A stretch of DNA of 64,000 nt from assembly GCA_036346405.1 (NCBI GenBank), contig CM070548.1:64070877-64134876 (forward strand), read 5' to 3'. This document shows, piece after piece, positions 44,698 through 56,609 of this stretch. The position numbers and the translations under genes are program-made. Under the pieces are notes generated by a model. That model worked only from the letters and a program-made list of their open reading frames with translations. It did no database searches and was not told the DNA's origin. The stretch's first letter is position 1. Each line of letters opens with the position of its first letter. The DNA is from Phyllostachys edulis. Its lineage: Eukaryota; Streptophyta; Magnoliopsida; Poales; Poaceae.

Positions 44698-45046
44698 ACC
44701 ATGTAATTTTGCCATGTTTCAGTCTTTCAGTTAATCCTGAAAGTAGTACCACAAACTGGTTTAGTTAATTCCAGGGAACATGATAGAGGTGCATTTCCTT
44801 GTTCCTTTTTATGTCATGGCAAGAACCATGCAATTTTGTCATGCTTTAGTCTTTCAGCTAATCCTGAAAGTAGTACCACAAACTGGTTCAATTAATTCCA
44901 GGGAGCATGATAGAGGTGCATTTCCTTGTTCCTTTTTATGTCATGGCAAGAACCATGTAATTTTGTCATGTTTCAGTCTTTTAGTTAATCCATAAGGTAG
45001 TACCACAAACTGGTTCAGTTAATTCTAGGGAGCATGATTATGCCAG
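44698..45046 (+). repeat. Tandem repeat, period 127 bp, ~2.8 copies
   Basis: ACCATG(T/C)AATTTTG(C/T)CATG starts at 44698, 44825 and 44952, each followed by GGTAGTACC or AAAGTAGTACCACAAACTGG and CAGGGA(A/G)CATGATAGAGG. It lies between the two convergent MULE genes. Units differ by a few bases. Confidence 0.85.
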
Positions 45047-45438
45047 CACATTTATGCATTTGAGCACCATCATGAAGTTTGATCTCATGGAGGCTGCTGC
45101 TTCAGATATTCAGGCTTCCATGTGCTAGTTAGTTAAGTGTGAGGGTGCAATCAAGAAATATTCTGACTTTTCAGTTAGCTAGTTAGCTAAATGCTTCCAG
45201 GTGCTTCTGATGTAAGGTCATTTCTACATTTGTATTGTTGAATGTAATGCTTGAAAATATTCTGACATCAAACAGTTACAGTTACATGTATTTCTGACAA
45301 CAAGACTGAAAACAAAGTTGATAGTATAATTCAAGGGCAAATCATACACTGGAAATAGAATTCAAAGGCAGAACTAGAATTGAAATCATACACATTACAG
45401 TTCACGGCTACATGGCACATTACAATTCGCAAACACAT

Positions 45439-45810
45439 TCAATTGCCAATCTTCGCAATGAAAATTCCTAGAAATAAAATTAATAAAGCAATAAGAACTA
45501 TTTTAAACTTCTCATATATAGCCGCCGATTTCAGGATTGACTTGTTAATCTGGTCCAATGACTTGTTCATTTTAGCTAAATGTGCCAACACATGGTCATC
45601 AATATGGTTTGCCATTGGATATGTTTGTTGTGCATTGCTAAACTTCACATGACATTCTTCTATTTTATCTTGTTCCATGAAATGCAACCCAGCAAGATGG
45701 ATCTTGTATTGATCTTTCCATATGAAAGTGCCGCAACCTCTGGAATATTTCTGCACCAAAATGAAGCACCAATTTTGTCACTGCAGTTTTTGCACATTCT
45801 ATCTTCTAAA
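45439..45810 (-). pseudogene. GRF-type zinc-finger membrane protein of the MULE, broken
   Basis: Minus strand. The first part (about 45805-45755) reads MCKNCSDKIGASFWC in one frame. After a frame change near 45755 the other frame reads RGCGTFIWKDQY, which together fit the CxxC...C...C spacing of a GRF zinc finger. Then follow a helical segment with Leu/Asn heptads (MNKSLDQINKSILKS) and a final membrane helix (VLIALLILFLGIFIA) to the stop at 45439. Small GRF-finger proteins with a coiled coil and C-terminal helix are common MULE passengers in grasses. Their role is unknown. Confidence 0.6.
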
Positions 45811-47189
45811 TGTTATATACATGAAGACTCTTAGCAAAAGTCTATGTAAAGAAGTATGGACCAAGGTCTCTATCTGGCCGTGTAGGCAAGCAATGTAGAG
45901 AGAGGTATTATTTTGGTCATGTACAGACTATTAGGAAAAGTCTGTGCACAAACACATGCTGCTCTATTCTTATTGTTTGTTGATATGAATTTTTTCTTCA
46001 TGCAAGACAAATTAGGGAATCCTTTTCATAATGAAGTAATGCACTGCTTACTGAAAGAACTACAAAAAATAATTGGCTAACCATTCTGTTATAGCACATG
46101 ATATGCAGCTAATTCTGAATTCAAACAATCTTAGGTGGCATAATCATCAATTTTCTGAATTCCGAATTTCAACCAGCAGGCAAAGAAATGTAACCACTAT
46201 TTTTCGGAAATTTCCTTACACCATCGTTATTAGGGCATTTGTACTACTCTTTTAGTCGATTCTTCAAGCTCCCAGACACTGCCCAAATCATCTTCGCAAC
46301 GTATTTTGGGCATGGCACACTAGGCCCCGACAGTGACGACTCAGACTGTGGTGCTTTATTCTTCTCCATGAACTGTCTGTCAACTATCAATATGCAATTC
46401 ATAAGATGGTAAAATTAGGAAGGAAAATTGAAGTGTAAGTAAGGCATTAAATTCAAATACACGTACCTCAACCGGATCGATCAGGGCACAGGGGGAGGGG
46501 TGCAGCACATATTAGGGGCGTGATAGGGGAGGAGCTCAAAGGCTCGGCGCGGCGTAGGGGAGGCGAGGAGCAACGCACGATAGTGCGACGCAAGGGGGGT
46601 GCTCGGCGCAACCTGGGCGGCGCGGTCAAGCATGCAGAGGCGGCATGGATCACGAGGCACCGCAGTGCTCGGCATAGGGCGTGGTCTTGGGAAGGACTTG
46701 ACCTGAGGGAGTAATGCTTGTGGGGAGGGACTCGGTGTAGGGTGGTGGCACGGTGCTAGGGACGGGCTCGGCTCATTGGGCGCAGTGTAGGGGTGGCTAG
46801 GGCCTCGAAACCATAGCCACGCACGAGTCGAGGAGGATGGAAGGCAAGAGGGCACGCAGGGGCTTCGGGTGGGAAATTTGTTGGGGGGTGGTTTTGCAAA
46901 TGTGCCATTAAGTGGAAGTGGGTTTTGGGAGGCTCAATCTTGGCCGTGGGTTTCCAATTTAAGGGCCTAGATGGGCTATGTGCACATGTCCACCGAATGG
47001 GACATGTGCACCAGATATGTCGCCCAACATATCAGTGACTACATGTTAAACTTAGCGGGTACATAGCAGGAGCGGAGCTACGTGGGGTGCCAAGTGTGCA
47101 TCGACACACCCAAAATTGTGAAAATTGGTAGGGAGTATGTATGTATTTGAGCCAAATCTCAGGCTCCGACCCCCATGGGAGGTCACGGA

Positions 47190-47480
47190 AGAGGAATTTT
47201 TTAATCATATTATTTTAATAAAAAAATACAAAAAATAGTCTATTTTTTTAAACAAAAATATACTACTGTCGCCATTCCAATTGGCGACAGTAGCCCTCTA
47301 GCCAATTGAAATAGTGCTGATAGTGTCATGTCACCAATTGAACTAGCAACGGACCCTTGTCGCTAGTTCAAACAGCGACAGGGGCCTGTCACCAGTTCAA
47401 TTGGTGATAGGACCCTGCCAGAACTATTTTTTGGACTGTTTTTTATATTGTTTTTTTTCGATCGCTCCACTCCATCGTCC
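47190..47480. repeat. Repeat rich in palindromic GCGACAGT/ACTGTCGC words
   Basis: CTGTCGCCATTCCAATTGGCGACAG is a near-perfect hairpin at 47268-47293. It is followed by serial variants of CCAATTGAACTAGCGACAGGG to about 47420, flanked by AT-rich, T-rich ends. The same words occur at the shoulders of the foldback element at 18835-19812, so both probably belong to one family. Confidence 0.55.
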
Positions 47481-48100
47481 AGACCACCACACAGCACCAA
47501 CCAACTAAATTACCACCACCAACAGCGCCGTTGGCGAAAGCAATGGTGGTGGTTTCAGAAACAAGATAAGTTACACATTGCAATTGTATGCACGTCATAA
47601 TAAGAAATAGAATCAAACAGTAATAAGAAACAATATTAGCACAACATATTTAAGCACGTCGTCCACACATAGTTTTTTTGACAAACCACAATGATGTTAC
47701 AAAATATTATAGCAGAACATCATCACATAGTTTGTCGATAAATCACAATAACATTAACAAACATTCATCACAACATATTTCGACAAGACAAACCATTCCA
47801 ATGGCCGCTACCTCAACGTCCACTGTGTCGACCTCCACGGTGCCCGCCTTGAGTGTGTCGGTCAGATTGGGTCCCCACGATGTCGTCTGTACTGCCGACC
47901 TCTCCTTCATCCCGTGCATTTCTCATAGGGCATTTCTTGAAGGTATGCCAGACTCCCTACAAATTGAGCTCTTCTTTGTAGGACGCTCGACTTCTGCTTC
48001 ATCCATGTCATTCCTGATATGATGTACCTACCGCTGGCTAACCTTTTCCTTCAGCCTAGCAATGTCTGCAGCCCAGATGAGTTGCTCTCAGGTAGGATGG
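47481..48100. other. Gap between repeat and MuDR relic, nothing certain
   Basis: Contains Ser/Thr-rich open frames (47678-48022 plus) without resemblance to known proteins, and several CACAACATATTT/CATCACA words around 47640-47790. May be the 3' flank of the MuDR-type element. Confidence 0.35.
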
Positions 48101-48142
48101 TCAGTGAAATGGCCAACCACGCCATAACCATACATCTCTGCA

Positions 48143-50155
48143 TTACCTCTTCCTTGGTAAAATATTCAGAAAGGTGCTGATCAGGATGATGCACCACCGT
48201 CGAACATGCACCATTACATGTGAGGATGAACTATGCAGAAGAATAGGTTTATTGCAAGTGCATATGTAACTAGTGCGGCGTAGTATGCACTCGTGGATGA
48301 TCGTCTCGCGGTTCGTCTCGCAGTGTCCTTCCTTCCTGCACAGTATCTTGAAACGAAGCTCCCTTGTGCCCATCTTGAATGCCCGATGTATCTTACCCTT
48401 CTTGCTCTTCTCCTCCATGTACTTGGTGATCATGAAAGTGTAGAGCAACGCGTTGTTGCTTTCGTCGACAAAGTACTTTATGGTACCGCAGAGAATTGTC
48501 TCCACAATAGCAACCAAAGGGAGGCACCTGGCGCCGCACATGACCCAATTGTACACCTCGCCTAAGTTGGTTGTCATGACACCATATCGAGCACCATCCT
48601 TGCTATGTAGCAGCGACCACTTCTCTTTAGGCTCGTGCTCAATCCAGCCTGAGAAGTATTTCACCTGTGCCCCTGTTTTCCTCGTCACACTAGGACCGTT
48701 TGTGGGTAACTGTGGCAATTCCTTAGGGTCTTGGTCAGCGCTTGTAGCAGGCTTTTTGCTGCCTCCCTTCTATGTGTCCCGATCCGCTCATCCAGAATCT
48801 TCTAGAGTGCATCAAACTTTTTTGTTCTAGTTCTGGTTACACAACCACTTGAGCAGGTTCATCAAGTCCTTTGTTGTGGAATTGCTTGTAGAAATTTGCA
48901 CCTAAGTGCCTCATGCACCGCCTGCTCTACAGATCCACCCACAGAAGTGGCTTGTTCTCCCATTGTTGTAGCTGGGTTATTGCACTCAACAGGCCTGCAT
49001 GCCGATCATGTATGACGCATACGTTGGCACGGCCCTATACAATAGAAATCTTCACGTTCCTTAGAAACAACAACCAACTGTCTATATTCTCGCTTTCAAC
49101 GAATGCGAAGGCCATGAGAAGAACCTAATTGTTCTCGGTAATCGCTATTGCAGTAAGTATCTGCCCTTTGTACTTCCTAGTAAAAAACGTGACATCCACA
49201 CACAAGATTGGACAGCAATGCTGGAATGCATTGATGCATGGACCAAAGACAAAGAATGCTCGCTCTAGTACCCTCTTCTCGTCCCACTTCTAATGTGTGT
49301 CATTTTGAATGTTGATATGAGTGCCGGTATTTCTGTCCTGTATGACTTAGAGTTGGCCGGGCAGGTTGTTGTAGGAGTCCTCGAACGTACCGAACCTTGA
49401 TTCTAATGCCTTCTGCTTTGCCCTCCACGCCTTAGCGTAGCTGGTTGTGTGTTGGAACCTTGCCTCTATTGCCCAAATGATGGATCATGACTCAAAATTT
49501 AGATTATCTATGATATCACCGTACATGATGTTTGCGATGAAGCCTAATAACAGGTTCTTGTGGGACTGCATTGATTCAACGACGATACATGTGTGAGGGA
49601 CTATTATAGAGCATTTCTAGTAGGTCTCCCACTTAGGCTAAAATTTGTGCAGTCGCCAAGGGCATCCCCTCTATGTCGCACTTCATGTCATAGTATCTTG
49701 TGTTAGACTTCACTACTGTAAATGTACGCCGCACCGATAAGACCCAGAATTTGACAGCCTCTTGCATGGCCTCCTTGCATTTGTACATGGCTCCTTGCCT
49801 AACCTTGTTTTGGTCATATTCCCACAGTACACGGGAGCCTTCGTTAACGACGATGTTGTCAAATTGGTATGTGTTCCACACGGAAGGAACCGCCTGCTGT
49901 TTCACAGCATCCTCCTCATTGAATCCTTCATCTTCCGACAATGTCTGGCAGTTCTGGTCTTCAAGATCCATCATTTGAACTATGTCTTAGATCTCCTCAC
50001 CTTCATCAGCAATCCCACTAGCTTGCCTACCCAAAGGAGCTCCTTCCACATGGTCTTCATCGGCAACATCAACAACTCCCCGACCTCCTACTATGCTGTG
50101 GCTGGAGTCCCCAACTTCTTCAACATCACCACCACCTTGTTCAACCGCTGATGCA
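48143..50155 (-). pseudogene. MuDR-type transposase relic
   Basis: Minus strand, order preserved. An acidic N-terminal part and MuDR N-terminal domain lie at 50155-49633 (MYKCKEAMQEAVKFW, VVKSNTRYYDMKC). A catalytic region follows at about 49260-48950 and a C-terminal part at 48718-48143. Catalytic acids are recognisable: D in CVDVTFFTRKYKG (about 49190), D in IHDRHAGL (about 49010) and E in NLGEVYNWV (about 48565). The CxCNKP-like tail near 48265 may be the SWIM finger. Stops and frame changes between these blocks make it non-functional. Terminal inverted repeats and target duplication were not found. Confidence 0.75.
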
Positions 50156-50176
50156 GGAATGGGCTTAGCATATGCT

Positions 50177-50842
50177 TGCTGTAAGTCGAGAATACCGACT
50201 AGAGGGGGGTGAATAGTCTTTTCTAAAAAAAACTCTAAGGCTAAAACCGATTTCTAATGTGGAAACGGAGTCAACTCGGTTTTGCACAATTTAAGCCTAA
50301 AGATTCTAGTTTTCCTTAAGTGCACCAACACCCTAAGTCTAAATCAAGGTTTGCAATCCTAGTTTGACATGCAATCAATTTAATTTTAGGAATATAAATT
50401 GAATAAAGTAAATCACAAGAGAGCAAAGCACAATGACACAAGGATGTTTTACTGTGGTGTTCGGAGACTTGCTGGTCTCCCCTAATCCACGTTGAGGTAA
50501 GCCCAAATAAATTAGACCGGCTCCACGAATTAAGTCTACACCTCCGAGGTAAGCCCAAACGAATTGGATCGGCTCACAACTTGAATCAACACATCGATCC
50601 ACTCGAGGTTGCTCTTCCTCCACTCTAGAGATAGCGAGCACCAAATCACTCACAACATGCTGAGGCTTCTCACAAGCTTCTTGAAAAGATCACCGGACCA
50701 CGACGCCTCCACGCTGTCTAGGTGTCGACAAACACCAAGAATAATAAGCTAAACCTCTTGCTTGACTCTCGCCAAGTGCAACACATGCACAAATGGATGC
50801 TCAATCCAATTCTAGTTGCAACACATGCAACTAGAACCTCTC
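50177..50842 (-). mobile_element. 3' part of a minus-strand LTR, split by the solo LTR
   Basis: Positions 50177-50215, read on the minus strand, give CACCCCCCTCTAGTCGG...CTTACA, close to the end of the Copia LTR at 59695-59734 (CACCCCCCCCTCTAGTCGCC...CCTTCA). The LTR body appears to continue on the far side of the 50843-54722 insertion, where a TATAAATA box (54840-54833, minus) fits LTR transcription toward lower coordinates. The interior of that retrotransposon is not seen next to 50177, so this may be another solo LTR. Confidence 0.5.
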
Positions 50843-53800
50843 TGTAATATCCCAAAATTCATAATTTGGGAAGACATAATAGAATTGAATGGGAAAATAA
50901 TTTTTGAGCATATTTTACATGAGAAACTAACCATACAAGATTTTTGAACTTTTGTATAAAGCAAATAATGAAATTCATACAAACATGCACTTGTAATAAT
51001 TTTAGGGAAAATAGAATGAGAATAAGTGAGAGAATTATTTTGGGCATATTTGCCTAGGGAAATAATTATTACGCAACTTTTGTAGATCTTCATCAAGGGT
51101 AACAATGCAATTTCATGAAAACAAAAACTTTTAAGAATTTTCGAGAAAATCACAAACAATATGAAGTTATGAAAATTTTACATAAGCAACTACACTAGGT
51201 CAAGATCCCTCACAAAATTTTTCATAAATTTAGGACCTAGTTTGCTTAGTACAAAAATTTAGCAAAACCTTTATCCTTTAATTCCAGAGAACTTGCTTTA
51301 ATTTCTCTCTGTCCTCTTGCTGACATGTGGGGCCCACACATCAGAGCCTTTCTTCCACCTCTCTCTCCCCTTACTAGCGCTTGCTTGCACAAGCTCTGCC
51401 AACCACCTCCATCACCATTGTTATTTCGACCTCCAACCACCTCCATCACCTCTGCTAGGCTCCGCCTACCTCACCCGCCCCATTGATGGCCCTTTTTCCT
51501 GCCCGGACGAAGAGACAGCCGCAAGAAATTGAGTAGGCCACTTTGATCTCGTCTTCATCTTTCTACTTGAAGCCTTCTCCTCTGTGTCAAAACACTCTCT
51601 ATCCATTACCTTTACCATTCCTCCCTTTCTAGGTAAGTTTCATCCACAAACTCGCCCAGAACACCTTGTTGTCCCGAGCTCCAGCGCACACGCTCCTTCA
51701 AAGAAAAACTGTGTCCCGGTGAGCCAAATCCTGGATGTGGTCATCATCTTGGGCCATTTGGTGCACTCAATCATATCCTCACTTACCTACTCTTCGATCG
51801 CAGTATAGCGATGCGATTGTACCTTCTTCTTCGTCTCCGGCGCCGAGGTAGCCGCGGTGAGCTGCTGTTGACTTTGTGCCCAGTTTGAGCTTCGCCTTAG
51901 CTCACTGAACCTCCTCGCACCACCCATTTCAGCTATTGTCACTCACACAGAGCTACCACCATAAGCCTCCCTACCTCCTCCGCCGCCACCGACGACCACG
52001 CCTCTCCGGTAAGCTCTTGACCCCACCGAGGCAATTTCCCCATCTGTGAGTCCCCCTGAAGCTATGCATGTGCTTCATTTCAGTTAATTTCCACCAAGAC
52101 GATCTGTCACTGTGAAGCTTGTCGCCGCCATCTCGGTTCATCGCCGTAAAGCCGTCTCGGCCCTTCTCTGACCTCACTAACAACTTCCTCGTGATAGTGG
52201 TAAGCTACCAGAGCATAAGCCCGCTTTAATTTGCATAGTGTGAGACGTTTGCACCGAATTTGTTGGTAAGGTCCATGGCGCTGCCACAGGAAGTCACCAC
52301 TGGTATGCCTCAGACGACCCTAGCGTCCAGAGCCACACCCAAACCCTTTGCGACAACTCCCTTAGCCAATTTGAGCCCCAAGATCACCTGGTATGGACCA
52401 CTACCACGAACGTCATATTTCCCCGAAGCTTCCTGCCGCCGTACTGCCGTTATCATCCACCTCTCCGGCCACCTTCACATCCCCAAGCTTCCTTTCCCCG
52501 CTAGCAACCCATTTTGGGGGTCGCGCATCTCCGTTGTAGCTTGGCCCGCTGGCGACTAGCACCACCAGAGAGCCCCACATGTAAGATTAATGAAAATCAA
52601 ATGAAAATAGAAAACGTTGTTTTCCGTTCTGAGGAGAATATGCTTTCTCTGTTGAAAAGCGTAAACATCAGTAGAACGTAGAAGAGAATACACTTCCTCT
52701 ACTAGAAGGCGTAAATTTCGGGAAATATGCTTTCTACATCACTTTTTCTATTTTCAGGATTTTTCAAACCGAACCAAATTGAAACCTTAATAACTTTTGC
52801 ACACAAATTCCAAATGAAATGATTCTTTTTTTTTAAAATTAATCTAAAATCATGATCTACTTGAATAAATTAATCTAAAATCATGATATACCTGAATATG
52901 CAAAATTATTTGGATTTTTTGCTTTTGAAATTATTTTGCTATGTTTAATTTGCTTCCGGCTCTTTTGATTAGATGTAGATTGCTTGAACGAATTTTCCGA
53001 CGATCCCTCACTATCATATTCAAAGAAACAAGAGCAAGGCAAGCAACCCCTTTGACCATTTTGATCTTAATTTTTTAATTATTGTACTTTCTTTTTGTAA
53101 AATCTATTATGCATGCGTGTATGTTGATGCAAAATTGCTATGTTTGGGATAACTATAGTTATTAATCCTAATCGAAGCATGAACCCCCTTAAAAATTTAA
53201 TATCCTTACTGTTGTAGCCATTGTTTTATGGTTTAGACAATAAATGATGTCAACTTGGGAATTTTGGGTGCGAAGATCGCACAATTGCTCAGTCAAGCTA
53301 TAGTCTTTACTAAAATTTGTAAAAATGATGACATGATAAATATGAGTTTGGGAGTTTTTTTGAAAAGGAAGTCCAAAGGGGTATACCTATGTTATTTTGT
53401 ATAAAAATAAAAATAAAAAACTGAGTTTGTGTCGCGGGCGAGTTATAACATATTCTGAGAAGTGTGAGAGAGGAGTCTCATAAGTAGATAGGGGGAGATT
53501 CTCGCCCAGGTCAATTAAGGACTGAACGCCAGCAAGTCCTATCTAAGCCTAAGCGTACAACTATGTGTGCTAGTATGGGACGATCTTAGCTAATTAAGTC
53601 ATCAAAAACTATCCTTGCATGTTGGTAGGCCGTCGTAGTGCGGGCATGACCGGTGTAGGCATGTTTGAAGGGGCTCCCTTCACTGAGGCATTGGGCACAA
53701 AGCTTGTCGACACAACTTGGAATGCCTCACTTGACGGGGGTGTACCCGAAAGAAGTCAGGGTGTTCATTTGCTGGGCTAGTACAAGGATAGGACTAGATG

Positions 53801-54722
53801 ATGTAAAGACTTTGACACGTGCTCTAGACTGCTCACCGAAGATAGTGAGCGGTGGTATCGACAGATGCCAAATAAACTAGAGAATTCATGTGTTGTGGGT
53901 AAAGTTGCACCCCTCTGTAGAGTGTAAATATATTTAAATAGCCATGCTCATGGTCATGAGCGTGCTTAGTGCAGTCTTAATGGGTATAGTCTTGATTTTC
54001 ATACAAAACAGTTTCGTTGGAAGACATGGGAAATATTTTGTTGGGTTATATTTGAGTTGAGTGTCATGTCTATGGCTTAAAAATGAAATGTTGCTCCCAG
54101 CCGAGGAGGGTTGCAAGTTGTTGTTGTTATTCATTCAATTACTTACTTGTTGTCCTTTGTCTATTTAACTGCTTTAAAATTTCCGTTGCAAAATACTACG
54201 TATTGATATTGCAAATAAAACTTGCTTAATGCAAAATAACTTGTTGCATAGAGCCTCATCTCTTGTTAGCCTTGCATTTATATAAATTTTGCGATACACT
54301 ACAAGTCTTGCTGAGTACACATTGTACTCAATCTTACTTAAATTATTGTTCAGAGTATGAGGACGTGCCTACGCCAGACGATATTTTCTTCACACCCGGA
54401 ACCGGTGGGTTCGGTGACAGGCCTTGTTAGGACTTGTCTCTAGTCAGTTGCCTGCGGGATTGGATGGGCATACCACTGGTCTCTTTTGGTTTATTTACCA
54501 TACTTTCCGTTGCGCTCTGTTACTTTTGCTACTTTGATACATTACACTTTTATTTGGCCGGTCGACCATTGTGATGTAAATATTGTAATTTTGTTTTACT
54601 TTTGTACATATGGATGTATGGATGTGATATCAATGTTGGAGTTATGTGTACTAGCCACTGATCATAGGACTAGTACGGTACACACACGAGGGCTTCGTGT
54701 ATTCGAAACCTGGGGTCTGACA
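50843..54722 (+). mobile_element. Solo LTR, 3880 bp, Gypsy (Tekay-like) with TSD CTCTC
   Basis: It begins TGTAATATCCCAAAATTC and ends CCTGGGGTCTGACA, flanked by identical CTCTC at 50838-50842 and 54723-54727. No pol or gag is present and the length fits one large LTR, so it is a solo LTR left by LTR-LTR recombination. The block CTTGCTGAGTACACATTGTACTCA near 54310 is typical of large Tekay/Retrosat2-like LTRs; the family name is an inference. Several open frames (51317-51532, 52260-52559 and others) are by-products. The same family occurs at 1-2180. Confidence 0.85.
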
Positions 54723-55344
54723 CTCTCCCTTTGCTCACAAAGTGCAACACATGCACAATTGAGAGAAGCAAACATTAGCTCAAGAGAGTGAAATGCAATG
54801 CCAAAAGTTGCCTCTCAACTGGCAATAGTGGGTATTTATAGCCCACACACAAAAACTAGCCGTTGGAGGAGAAAAATGGCTGAAAAACAGCGAAACTTGG
54901 TCTAACCGCCAACCAACGGCCAGTCAGACCAGCCTACAATGCAACAGCTATAAATCTAGTTGTTACAGATAATCCCCGATCAGTTCACCCTCATAGGGCC
55001 TGGCCTGACCATACCCCCGGTCAGTTCAGACTTCCGGGAGGAAGAAAACCAAAAAACATGCCCTCTGGAAAAGGTTGACCGGCCTTATAAGGGCAGTTAG
55101 ATCGGACTTCCGGGGCAGTCAGTCTAGGCCTGAATTTCAGCGCAGGTGACACCAAGAATAACGGTCATAACTTTTAACTGTGATCTTATGCTCTATGGAA
55201 AGCTTATCAAGAGGGCAACACAACCCATCTGTTTGATTGATCTCAAACACATTTGATCACGTCAAGAAGCACAACTCAAAAGAGCCAACACATGGCCTAA
55301 GTCCAAGAAAAGAGCAACATACAATCTTAGACCATGCCAAGGAA

Positions 55345-55640
55345 TGATGCATGAACTTTAATAATTTGTAAAACACATTTGCAAACTTTAGTATCATGCC
55401 ACAAGGAGTAGGTGCATGGACTTCAACCATTTGCAAATAATAATCTCATGCTACAAAGTGTTAATGCACGAGCTTCAACTATTTGCAAAACACATTCGCA
55501 AATATTAGCATCATGCCATAAGGAGGTGGTGAATGGACTTCAACCATTTGCAAATTATAGTATCATGCTACAAAGAGTTAATGCACGAGCTTCAACTACT
55601 TACAAAACACATTCGCAAACAATAGCATCATGCCTAGAAG
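55345..55640. repeat. Tandem repeat, ~117-bp period made of two ~60-bp half units
   Basis: GGACTTCAACCATTTGCAAAT occurs at 55418 and 55535. Between them a variant half unit reads GAGCTTCAACTATTTGCAAAACACATTCGCAAA. All half units share CATGC(C/T)A...TTCAAC.ATTTGCAAA. It lies in the U3-like part of the LTR, where repeats often act as enhancer-like sequence. Confidence 0.8.
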
Positions 55641-55829
55641 AGCTAGAGTAAGCGGGATTGATCTATCAACACATGATGAGACTCAAGCTACTAGACAAGA
55701 CCCCTCTTAATAGTACGATAACCTATACTAACAATCTGGTCTTCCAACTAAACACCGAGACTAGTAAAGACTAGGAACACATCCTTAGCATATGCTAGTC
55801 ATACCTTTACCTTGAGCGTCCATCTTGGA

Positions 55830-56240
55830 GTGATCACTTAATGACGAACATCTTTACTCCAAGTCCGGATTCTTGACTTGATAATCATCAACACATGATG
55901 ATTTTTTTTACTTCAAGTTCTTGACCTGAATATCATCAGTACATGATGATCTTCTTCACTTTGGGGTCTTGTCTTGAATGTCATCAACACATGATGATTT
56001 TCTTTACTCCGGGATCTTGTCTTAATGCTCATCAACATATGATGATATCCTTTATCCCGAATCTTGACTTGATATTTATCAACACATGATGATTTTCTTT
56101 ACTCCAAGTTCTTGACTTGAATATCATCAACATATGATGATCTTCTTCACTTCGGGATCTTGTCTTGAATATCATCAACACATTTTTTTTACTTCAGGAT
56201 CTTGTCTTAATGCTCATCAACACATGATGACACCCAAAGT
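55830..56240. repeat. Tandem ~58-bp repeats with palindromic core TCATCAACACATGATGA
   Basis: About seven units occur, each with CTTGACTTGA or CTTGTCTTGA, then (A/G)TCATCAACACATGATGA, then TTTTCTTTACTCC(A/G) or close variants. One unit near 56180 has lost half the palindrome. Spacers are as conserved as the core, so this is a minisatellite. Confidence 0.85.
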
Positions 56241-56609
56241 CTTCAACATCATGGGACTCAACCTATTTCACCAACTCATGAAAAATGTTAGTCCACATGA
56301 CAATTGTCATTAATTACCAAAATACTCCATTAACTCATAATGGCGGGTCTAGATTCTTCACTTGGGCCAGAAGGACCAAATCCCACCGTTCCTCCCTCAC
56401 CTTGCGTACATATGATTGTCATGATCTTGTTCCCTTGAGCTGCACTAACTCCCAATATGTGCTATGTGGTGCTCGGCTGACAAGACAACTCAATCTCAGA
56501 TCATACACATCATGGTCCAAATCGAATGTGTCGAACAACCACCATACCACAATGCCCCTTGTACGTTGCTCTGGTCTTGTTAGGCTTATGATCGCTGATT
56601 GGAAATAAC

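Larger units (their letters stand above)
41583..47024. mobile_element. Mutator-like element (MULE), complete ends, 5.4 kb
   Basis: Identical 9-mers CAACATATC flank it (41574-41582, 47025-47033), the standard MULE target duplication. The ends form long inverted repeats: GGTGACATATTCGGTGCACATG on the left and GGCGACATATCTGGTGCACATG on the right, continuing over roughly 100 bases with CATGTGCACATAGCCCATCT in both. It contains a plus-strand FAR1-like transposase and a convergent minus-strand GRF-type zinc-finger gene, the two-gene layout known from Jittery/MuDR-like elements. GC-rich segments next to each end (41740-41990, 46470-46860) probably hold the two promoters. Both genes are broken, so it is not autonomous now. 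Confidence 0.88.
54728..56500 (-). mobile_element. U3-like part of the split minus-strand LTR
   Basis: This continues the LTR interrupted at 50842/54723: sequences at both junctions share AAGTGCAACACATGCACAA words. A TATA box TATAAATA lies at 54840-54833. Upstream of it (toward 56500) lie two arrays of tandem repeats. The outer end of the LTR could not be fixed; no TG start with a matching CTTGC duplication was found. Confidence 0.45.

Noticed and set aside
46468..46860. Pro/Arg/Ser-rich frames near the right end of the MULE
   Set aside because: A GC-rich terminal segment next to the inverted repeat; more likely promoter or leader DNA of the GRF-finger gene.
55830..56240. CRISPR-like array of palindromic repeats
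   Set aside because: The spacers are themselves repeated and the genome is a plant's; this is a minisatellite.
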